Under the pieces are notes generated by a model that was given only the letters and a program-made list of their open reading frames with translations, did no database searches and had not been told where the DNA came from. Source: Gemmatimonadales bacterium UBA2960 (lineage in GTDB: Bacteria > Gemmatimonadota > Gemmatimonadetes > Longimicrobiales > Gaopeijiaceae). From it: a stretch of 17,410 bases of DNA. A program made the translations under genes and the position numbers. Below, piece by piece: positions 1 through 5,494 of this stretch. How positions within the stretch are numbered: position 1 is the stretch's first letter; every line of letters starts with the position of its first letter. The stretch is from contig DEBI01000072.1 in assembly GCA_002348465.1 (NCBI GenBank), positions 2,578 through 19,987 of the forward strand, read 5' to 3'.

Positions 1-324
1 TCCCGTACTCGAAGTCATCGCAAGGCGACTCTGCGTAACCTTGCGACATCCTTGTTTCGTCATGAGCGAATCGAGACGACTACGGCCAAGGCGAAAGAGC
101 TCCGCCCTTTCGCTGAGCGACTGATAACTCTGGCGCGTCGAGGGGATGTTCATGCACGCAGGTTGGCAGCCACGAAGATCCAGGATCGCGAGGTTCTGGG
201 GAAGCTGTTCGACGAGATTGCTCCGCGATATATAGAGCGTCCCGGGGGATACACTCGGGTGCTCAAGCTTGGGAATCGAAAAGGTGACGCAGCAGAGATG
301 TCGCTGATCGAACTCGTCGGTTAG
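1..324 (+). CDS. rplQ: 50S ribosomal protein L17 (bL17), 5'-truncated by window edge
   Basis: This is the C-terminal 107 residues of ribosomal protein L17, a structural protein of the large subunit near the exit-tunnel region. Reading frame 1 is open from the first base, and the visible start, SRTRSHRKATLRNLATSLF, matches the L17 family just after its usual first dozen residues. The family signature RIETTTAKAKELRPFAERLI follows. The frame then runs through the conserved YIERPGGYTRVLKLGNRKGDAAEMSLIELV ending, quoted here as the YIERPGGYTRVLKL block plus a GDAAEM...IELV tail, to a TAG stop. L17 normally closes the rpsM-rpsK-rpsD-rpoA-rplQ cluster, so that operon probably lies just left of the window. 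The gene is cut only by the window edge and shows no internal damage. Confidence 0.97.
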   Translation, partial: SRTRSHRKATLRNLATSLFRHERIETTTAKAKELRPFAERLITLARRGDVHARRLAATKIQDREVLGKLFDEIAPRYIERPGGYTRVLKLGNRKGDAAEMSLIELVG

Positions 325-373
325 CTTGGCCGCCGTCACACGCTAAGACTCTTCCAAAGGAAGGATGAAGGAA

Positions 374-946
374 ATGTCGGACAACGTTTCACGGCGCGGT
401 GCAGCAGATATGGGAATGCTGTTGATGATCTTAGCATTCGCGGTCATCGGTGGCTTCATGTTCTGGCTAAACGGTCAGGCAGCTGCAGAGCGTCAGGCCC
501 AATTAGATGCGGCAGCCGCGCGCGCGGCTGCAGAAGAAGAGTCTGCCGCTGCGACCGTCGAGACGGTTGCGATCGGAGATATCGAAGTTGATCCAACTCC
601 TTATGTGGGGACTAAGCTGCGCAGTGAGGGTGCTGTAGCGAGCATGCTAGGGACCCAGGGTTTCTGGCTAGCAACGCCTAGCGGAAACCCTTTTTTGGTG
701 TCGTGGTCAGCAGAGGCATTCGACGGGCCAACCATTGCTATGGGTGATACCATTGCGGTTGAAGGGGTGGTAACCGAGATGCAGGAACTGACTCTGGTAG
801 AGTGGTCTGCAGCTCAGACTATCTCTGATGTCGACCGGATGGTTGCTGAATTCGCGACCCATTACATCGCCGCCGATCGCGTGGACATCATGCGCGGAGA
901 GAACGAAGCCGCTGAAGGCTCCGAGGGTGAAGCCGGCGGGAACTGA
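374..946 (+). CDS. Membrane-anchored protein with probable OB-like domain, function unknown
   Basis: I do not recognise a named family. From the ATG at 374 the product is 190 residues. It has a short basic N-terminus, one transmembrane helix at about residues 14-33, and an alanine/glutamate-rich helical stretch at about 36-62. A compact beta-rich domain follows at about 66-145 (VGTKLRSEGAV...GFWLATPSGNPFLV...GDTIAVEGVV). Its pattern of short strands with a G-D-x-I-x-V-x-G-x-V segment resembles an OB fold. The tail is acidic and low-complexity. The domain should face the periplasm. An ATG at 365 is also in frame, but AAGGA at 361-365 lies 8 bases before 374, which favours the later start. The gene sits between rplQ and rpmB, 40 bases before rpmB, so it is probably co-transcribed with them. 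The OB-fold idea is inference from pattern only. Confidence 0.8.
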   Translation: MSDNVSRRGAADMGMLLMILAFAVIGGFMFWLNGQAAAERQAQLDAAAARAAAEEESAAATVETVAIGDIEVDPTPYVGTKLRSEGAVASMLGTQGFWLATPSGNPFLVSWSAEAFDGPTIAMGDTIAVEGVVTEMQELTLVEWSAAQTISDVDRMVAEFATHYIAADRVDIMRGENEAAEGSEGEAGGN

Positions 947-986
947 GTCCACAAGTCAACGATTCGAACAAAGCAGGAATAAAGAG

Positions 987-1199
987 ATGGCTCGAGTGTG
1001 CTACAGATGCGGAAAGCGTCCCGCGACCGGTAACAATGTTAGCCACGCGCATAACAAAACACGTCGCCGTTGGTTGCCGAACCTTCAGACGGTGAAGATC
1101 CTCGACGATAGTGGTCAGCGTCGGCGGGTGCGCGTATGTACCCGGTGTATTTCTGCAGGCAAGGTTACCAAAGCTCCGCCGATAACGGTGGAGGCCTAA
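987..1199 (+). CDS. rpmB: 50S ribosomal protein L28 (bL28), zinc-ribbon form
   Basis: This is a complete 70-residue ribosomal protein L28. The N-terminus MARVCYRCGKRPATGNNVSH, the basic segment NKTRRRWLPNLQ and the strand VRVCTRCISAGKV are diagnostic of the family. Two CxxC pairs (C5/C8 and C51/C54) make this the Cys-containing form that can bind a structural zinc. Many bacteria also carry a Cys-free paralogue used under zinc starvation. The ATG at 987 is chosen because AGGA at 975-978 lies 8 bases upstream and the family's Met-Ala start is matched; the frame stays open further upstream, but that extension overlaps the previous gene and is not L28-like. A strong hairpin follows about 55 bases after the stop. 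rpmB is often paired with rpmG; here it stands alone after the membrane protein gene. Confidence 0.97.
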   Translation: MARVCYRCGKRPATGNNVSHAHNKTRRRWLPNLQTVKILDDSGQRRRVRVCTRCISAGKVTKAPPITVEA

Positions 1200-1254
1200 C
1201 AAAGTCTGGTGCTTGAGAGCCGCCGCAGACGCCTGAGCTACGTTGACGCACGAT

Positions 1255-1290
1255 GTGGAGGCCCTCCCGATCACTCGGGAGGGCCTCCAC
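1255..1290 (+). terminator. Perfect 16-bp hairpin after rpmB, probable terminator
   Basis: The arms GTGGAGGCCCTCCCGA (1255-1270) and TCGGGAGGGCCTCCAC (1275-1290) are exact reverse complements around a TCAC loop. It lies between rpmB and the nucleotide-sugar cluster, where a boundary is expected. The downstream side (TCCTTCGTGT) has no real T-run, so it would be a weak or I-shaped intrinsic terminator, or may serve as an mRNA 3'-end stabiliser. The perfect symmetry makes some RNA-level role likely; the terminator call is inference from position. Confidence 0.75.
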
Positions 1291-1318
1291 TCCTTCGTGT
1301 AACGCTCCGAATCACGTT

Positions 1319-2170
1319 TTGAAAGTTCTAGTAACCGGTGGTACTGGACTGCTGGGTTCTGGGTTGGTCAGGTTAGCAGAGCAGAGGGACTGGCAGGTTA
1401 CTGCTCCTTCCCATTCTGAGATGGACGTTGTTGATCTAGAGTCTTGTGTAAGAGTGATCAAGTCGAAATCTCCAGATTGTGTGATTCACTGTGCTGCGTT
1501 TACCCAGGTAGATAAGGCGGAGATGGAGCCTGAGCAGGCGATGCGAGTGAATCGGGACGGTTCTGTAAACGTTGCACGGGCTGCGGTCCTTGCGGGCTCT
1601 GACATTGTTCATGTTTCAACGGATTACGTGTTCGATGGCCGTGCGACATCCCCGTACGGAACGGACGAGCCAGTATCACCACTCGGAGTTTATGCAACTT
1701 CTAAAGTTGCGGCGGAAACGGCCGTTATCGAGGAAACCTTAGGTCTTGTGTCACTTCTTATAGTTCGAACTGGGTGGTTGTATGGGGGCGGGCGTAGAGA
1801 TTTCGTGGACAAGGTGCTCGAGAGCGGTGAAGCCGGTGAAGACCTAAAGGTTGTTGATGATCAAAGGGGGTGTCCTACATGGACCCGCAACGCTGCGGAA
1901 GCAGTGCTTGATCTTATCGACTTGGAAATTTCGGGAACGATGAACGTGAGCGACGCTGGTGAGACGACGTGGTGTGAATTCGCTAGAGCCGTTTTGGATA
2001 CGGCTGGGATAAACTCGACCGTTGAAGGGGTTTCTTCACGATCGTTTGGTGCACCTGCTCGCCGCCCCTCATATTCGGTTCTTGACCTGGACGAAACTGA
2101 GTTGGCGCTTCAACGAAAGATGATGCCATGGCAAAAAGCACTGCGATTATACCTGCGCGAACGGAGCTGA
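1319..2170 (+). CDS. rfbD: dTDP-4-dehydrorhamnose reductase (RmlD)
   Basis: This protein should catalyse the last step of dTDP-L-rhamnose synthesis, the NAD(P)H-dependent reduction of dTDP-4-keto-L-rhamnose in the cytoplasm. It is a short-chain dehydrogenase of 283 residues, normal for RmlD. Visible features are the Rossmann motif GGTGLLG (7-13), the segment VIHCAAFTQVDKAE (55-68), STDYVFDG (100-107), the catalytic YxxxK (Y125, K129 in YATSK), the substrate-binding DQRGCPTWT (181-189) and the RRPxxSxLD element (248-256). The start is a TTG at 1319 (MKVLVTGG). It is the only in-frame start codon between the hairpin and the Rossmann motif; an ATG at 1253 would place about 22 unrelated residues through the hairpin. 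No clear ribosome-binding site is seen. It is the first gene of the rmlD-rmlA-rmlB set. Confidence 0.94.
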   Translation: MKVLVTGGTGLLGSGLVRLAEQRDWQVTAPSHSEMDVVDLESCVRVIKSKSPDCVIHCAAFTQVDKAEMEPEQAMRVNRDGSVNVARAAVLAGSDIVHVSTDYVFDGRATSPYGTDEPVSPLGVYATSKVAAETAVIEETLGLVSLLIVRTGWLYGGGRRDFVDKVLESGEAGEDLKVVDDQRGCPTWTRNAAEAVLDLIDLEISGTMNVSDAGETTWCEFARAVLDTAGINSTVEGVSSRSFGAPARRPSYSVLDLDETELALQRKMMPWQKALRLYLRERS

Positions 2171-2281
2171 GGCTGTGTCGAACGGGCAACATGAACTGAG
2201 TTTCCCGAGGTCCTCTGATGACAAGACGTGCCCAGAGTTCCAAAGCCTTCTTACGGTGCAAATATCAAGCTCGGAGCCAGT

Positions 2282-3058
2282 ATGAAAGGGGTTGTCCTTG
2301 CCGGTGGGTTGGGCACTCGTCTTCTCCCGCTGACGCGTGTTACCAATAAGCATCTGTTGCCCGTCTTCGATCGCCCAATGATTTACTACCCTCTACAGCA
2401 GCTCACTGCCGCAGGCATCGACGATATCCTAGTCGTAACTGGAGGTGATCATGCTGAAGATTTTCTGAAAGCATTAAGAAATGGCCAGGACTTCGGGCTA
2501 GATCACCTCCGATACGCATATCAAGAGGGTAACGGAGGTATCGCAGCAGCGTTAGCGCTAGCCGAGGACTTCGCGGGAGGAGAGCCTATAGTGGTAATGC
2601 TTGGTGACAACTTGTTCGAGGATTCTCTTGCACCCTTGATCCATGAGTTTCAGGGAAATCCGACTGGGGCGATGCTGCTCCTTAAGGAGGTGGACGACCC
2701 GGATAGATTTGGTGTTGCTGCGGTCGAAGGGGACCGCGTTGTTAGTATTATAGAGAAGCCCTCAGAGCCGAAGACGAATCTCGCTGTCACTGGGTGCTAT
2801 ATGTACGATCCGAGGGTTTTTGATGTCATTAGGGGTCTTACGCCGTCTGACAGAAACGAGTTAGAGATCACTGATGTGAACAATCAGTACATAGAGTGGC
2901 AGGAAATGAGACACATCGAGCTGAAGGGCTGGTGGACGGACGCGGGGACGCGTGCCTCGCTTCACAGTGCGGCTAATCTTGTTGCTGCGTCTCGCGAGAA
3001 CCCGGTGTTGAGTGGTGAGCGAGTAGTTAGTGATCTTGAGTCTTCCGGAGGGGCGTGA
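2282..3058 (+). CDS. rfbA: Glucose-1-phosphate thymidylyltransferase (RmlA), short 258-residue form
   Basis: This enzyme should make dTDP-glucose from glucose-1-phosphate and dTTP, the entry step of dTDP-rhamnose synthesis. The nucleotidyltransferase signature is at the N-terminus (MKGVVLAGGLGTRLLP, then NKHLLPVFDRPMIYYPL at residues 22-38). The metal/nucleotide motif GDN is at 108-110, EKP at 158-160, ELEITDVN at 193-200 and WWTDAGT at 217-223. At 258 residues it is shorter than the usual ~290-residue enzyme and lacks most of the C-terminal helical extension. The length resembles archaeal and SpsI-type enzymes, so another sugar-1-phosphate substrate is possible. The ATG at 2282 has GGAG five bases upstream; a GTG at 2228 in frame adds unrelated residues. 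The stop lies 4 bases before rmlB, implying translational coupling. Confidence 0.92.
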   Translation: MKGVVLAGGLGTRLLPLTRVTNKHLLPVFDRPMIYYPLQQLTAAGIDDILVVTGGDHAEDFLKALRNGQDFGLDHLRYAYQEGNGGIAAALALAEDFAGGEPIVVMLGDNLFEDSLAPLIHEFQGNPTGAMLLLKEVDDPDRFGVAAVEGDRVVSIIEKPSEPKTNLAVTGCYMYDPRVFDVIRGLTPSDRNELEITDVNNQYIEWQEMRHIELKGWWTDAGTRASLHSAANLVAASRENPVLSGERVVSDLESSGGA

Positions 3059-3062
3059 GGTT

Positions 3063-4100
3063 ATGCGTGTTCTCGTGACGGGAGGTGCAGGTTTCATTGG
3101 GTCAAGCCTAGTTCGTCAATTACTGGATGAGGATCGGGGGACATATGTCACGACTTTGGACGCCCTCACGTACGCTGGTTACTTAGAGAATCTGTCTGGA
3201 GTTCTAGATAGCCCACGTCATAAGTTCGTGCGAGGTGACGTTTGCGATGGACCTCTTTTGCGTGAGGTCATGGACGAAGTAGACGTAGTGTTCCACCTCG
3301 CAGCAGAATCACATGTCGATCGTTCGATTGCGCAGGATCAGCCGTTCGTGAGGACGAATGTGGTTGGCACTGCGACGATGTTGTCGGCAGCGGCAGAGAC
3401 TTCGGTCAGCCGCTTTATAAATGTGTCAACCGATGAAGTGTACGGAGAACTGCCGTGGAGAGATCCTAAAGAATGTGAAGGTGTTTTTCCCGAGGTTCCA
3501 GGGCAGGGAATGAACCGTCGTGTGGACGATAGAGAGCGATTTACCGAGGACACCCCTCTTTCGCCGCGATCTCCGTATGCGGCTACAAAAGCAGCCGCAG
3601 ATCACCTTTCTCATGCTTATTATGTCACCCATGGACTAGACGTTGTTATAACGCGATGCTCGAATAACTATGGCTCACGTCAGTATCCAGAAAAGCTGAT
3701 TCCGCTAATGGTCCGGAAAGCCCTTCAGGGAGACTCTCTACCGGTATATGGTGACGGTCTTCACGTGCGGGATTGGATCCACGTCGACGATCACTGTCGA
3801 GGTCTAATTGCGGCTGCTCGGCATGGCGTAGCTGGGCGCGTGTACAATTTTGGCGGTGACTCCGAACGGACGAACTTAAGTGTAGTGAGCGATATTCTCG
3901 AAGTACTGGGCCTGTCTGATTCTCTGATCGAATTCGTGGAGGATCGCCCAGGGCATGACCGTAGGTATGCAATCGATGCCTCTCGAGCGCGAGGCGAGCT
4001 TGGCTGGTCACCTCAAATCGAGTTCGAGAAAGGGCTGGAAAGAACCGTCGAGTGGTACCGAAGTCATTCGGACTGGTTAGAAGTGGTTATGCGCTCATGA
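3063..4100 (+). CDS. rfbB: dTDP-glucose 4,6-dehydratase (RmlB)
   Basis: This enzyme converts dTDP-glucose to dTDP-4-keto-6-deoxyglucose with bound NAD. It is an extended SDR of 345 residues. Visible features are GGAGFIG at 7-13, LAAESHVDRSI at 79-89, the catalytic STDEVYG (T123, D124, E125) and YAATK (Y172, K176). Further on come RCSNNYGSRQYPEKLIP, the VRDWIHVDDHCRG segment and the family ending RPGHDRRYAIDASRARGELGW. The loop between VYG and FTEDTP spans about 31 residues (129-159), against about 6 in minimal homologues and about 16 as I recall it for the enterobacterial enzyme. The ATG at 3063 is preceded by GGAGGG at 3047-3052. An upstream in-frame ATG at 3030 overlaps rmlA and adds residues not seen in the family. 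It is the third gene of the cluster. Confidence 0.95.
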   Translation: MRVLVTGGAGFIGSSLVRQLLDEDRGTYVTTLDALTYAGYLENLSGVLDSPRHKFVRGDVCDGPLLREVMDEVDVVFHLAAESHVDRSIAQDQPFVRTNVVGTATMLSAAAETSVSRFINVSTDEVYGELPWRDPKECEGVFPEVPGQGMNRRVDDRERFTEDTPLSPRSPYAATKAAADHLSHAYYVTHGLDVVITRCSNNYGSRQYPEKLIPLMVRKALQGDSLPVYGDGLHVRDWIHVDDHCRGLIAAARHGVAGRVYNFGGDSERTNLSVVSDILEVLGLSDSLIEFVEDRPGHDRRYAIDASRARGELGWSPQIEFEKGLERTVEWYRSHSDWLEVVMRS

Positions 4101-4185
4101 CTCTGTCTCACTTTCTGGTGCCGTTCCAGAACGATGTTCTTTGGTTATCGTTTCCCACCACCCAAACACTATCTAGAACGGAAAT

Positions 4186-5478
4186 ATGACGGAGCACCCA
4201 TCGACTACGCTCGGAATCATCGGGCTAGGATACGTAGGCTTGCCGCTTGCTGTAGAAGCGGGACGGGCTGGTATCAGGGTAATCGGCTTTGACGTCAATC
4301 CGTCGGTTGTCGATATCGTGAATTCGGGGGAGTCACACATTCAGGACGTTCCAGCGACTCATGTTGAGAAGCTCGTTGAGGGTAGATGTCTCGAGGCAAC
4401 TACGGACATGACCCGTCTGAGAGAATGTGATGTCGTGTCCATCTGTGTACCAACACCGCTGTCAAAGACACGTGACCCGGATGTTTCTTATATCCTTGCT
4501 GCTTCTAAATCAGTTTCCGAAGGATTGCATGTCGGTCAGGTGATCGTTCTTGAGTCCACCACGTATCCGGGAACCACGAGGGAAGTCTTGCTTCCCGCCC
4601 TTGAGGCAACGGGGTTAAGAGTGGGTAAGGATTTTCACCTCTGTTTCTCGCCGGAGCGTGTAGACCCGGGAAATCCCAAGTGGAATACAAGGAACACGCC
4701 AAAAGTGATCGGTGGCATTACGCAGGAATGCACAGCCGCGGGAGTAGCGTTCTACGAAAAGTTCTTGGACACTTTGGTTCCAGTATCCTCGTCCGAGACC
4801 GCTGAGATGACGAAGATTCTGGAGAACACGTTTCGGGCTGTGAACATCGGGCTTGTAAACGAGACCGCTCTTATTGCCGAACGCCTAGGCGTCGATGTCT
4901 GGGAGGTCATAGAGGCAGCCAACACCAAGCCATTTGGGTTTATGAAGTTTACGCCTGGGCCTGGTTTGGGGGGACATTGTATCCCTGTGGATCCGCACTA
5001 CCTGTCATGGAAGATGAGAACGCTGAACTACAAGACCCGTTTCATTGAATTGGCGTCGGAGATCAACTCGGAGATGCCGTACTTCGTTGTTGATAAGGTT
5101 CGCGAAGCTCTTAATCGAAAGAAGAAATCAGTTCATGGCGCCCGGATTTTACTTTTGGGTGTTGCTTACAAGCGAGACATAGGTGACGTTCGCGAGTCAC
5201 CGGCATTGGACGTACTTAAGTTACTGATTGAGGATGGAGCAGTGGTCTCCTACCACGATCCTTTTGTGCCTAAGCTTCATGAAGAAGGCGTTATTCTGGA
5301 GTCTGTGGAATTGACGGATGAAGTTCTATCCGATGCGGATGTGGCGGTGATTCTGACCGATCACTCCCAATTCAACTACGTATGGATCCTAGAGAACGTG
5401 AGGATGCTGGTGGACACTCGGAATGCCTCTCCGCGGCATGATTCAGGTGCGGGGCACAGCTGGATCGTTAAGGGCTAG
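4186..5478 (+). CDS. wbpA: UDP-N-acetyl-D-glucosamine/mannosamine 6-dehydrogenase, WbpA type
   Basis: This enzyme should oxidise the C6 alcohol of a UDP-N-acetylhexosamine to a uronic acid in two NAD-dependent steps, giving a charged sugar for the polymer. It has 430 residues. The N-terminal Rossmann motif GIIGLGYVGLPLAVE lies at 10-24, followed by VPTPLSKTRDPD (88-99), ESTTYPGTT (123-131) and FSPERVDPGN (154-163). The central helix KILENTFRAVNIGLVNE is at 210-226. The catalytic cysteine is C265 in GPGLGGHCIPVDPHYLSWK. The C-terminal domain carries LLLGVAYKRDIGDVRESPA. This set matches WbpA-type UDP-GlcNAc dehydrogenases better than UDP-glucose dehydrogenase. WecC-type UDP-ManNAc specificity cannot be excluded, and no epimerase gene is adjacent. 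It is probably in one transcript with the rml genes, 85 bases downstream of rmlB. Confidence 0.9.
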   Translation: MTEHPSTTLGIIGLGYVGLPLAVEAGRAGIRVIGFDVNPSVVDIVNSGESHIQDVPATHVEKLVEGRCLEATTDMTRLRECDVVSICVPTPLSKTRDPDVSYILAASKSVSEGLHVGQVIVLESTTYPGTTREVLLPALEATGLRVGKDFHLCFSPERVDPGNPKWNTRNTPKVIGGITQECTAAGVAFYEKFLDTLVPVSSSETAEMTKILENTFRAVNIGLVNETALIAERLGVDVWEVIEAANTKPFGFMKFTPGPGLGGHCIPVDPHYLSWKMRTLNYKTRFIELASEINSEMPYFVVDKVREALNRKKKSVHGARILLLGVAYKRDIGDVRESPALDVLKLLIEDGAVVSYHDPFVPKLHEEGVILESVELTDEVLSDADVAVILTDHSQFNYVWILENVRMLVDTRNASPRHDSGAGHSWIVKG

Positions 5479-5490
5479 CCCTTCTTTTGT
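5470..5490 (+). terminator. Short palindrome plus T-rich tail at the end of the sugar cluster
   Basis: AAGGGCTAGCCCTT (5470-5483) is a perfect palindrome that includes the TAG stop of the dehydrogenase gene. It can fold into a 5-bp stem with a CTAG loop and is followed by CTTTTGT. It sits in the 16-base convergent gap before the end of the large export gene. A 5-bp stem is weak, so this is a modest intrinsic-terminator candidate only. Confidence 0.4.
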
Positions 5491-5494
5491 GATC

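Noticed and set aside
828..986. N-terminal extension of the L28 frame
   Set aside because: It overlaps the preceding gene, has no family similarity, and the ATG at 987 has a good ribosome-binding site.
888..1274. 128-codon open frame on the minus strand across rpmB
   Set aside because: Antisense shadow of rpmB; low-complexity, basic composition and no recognisable domain.
1253..1318. An ATG at 1253 in frame with rmlD
   Set aside because: It would translate through the perfect hairpin and add about 22 residues unlike the family; the TTG at 1319 gives the standard MKVLVTGG start.
3646..4011. 121-codon minus-strand open frame inside rmlB
   Set aside because: Lies wholly opposite a well-supported enzyme gene and shows no coherent protein features.
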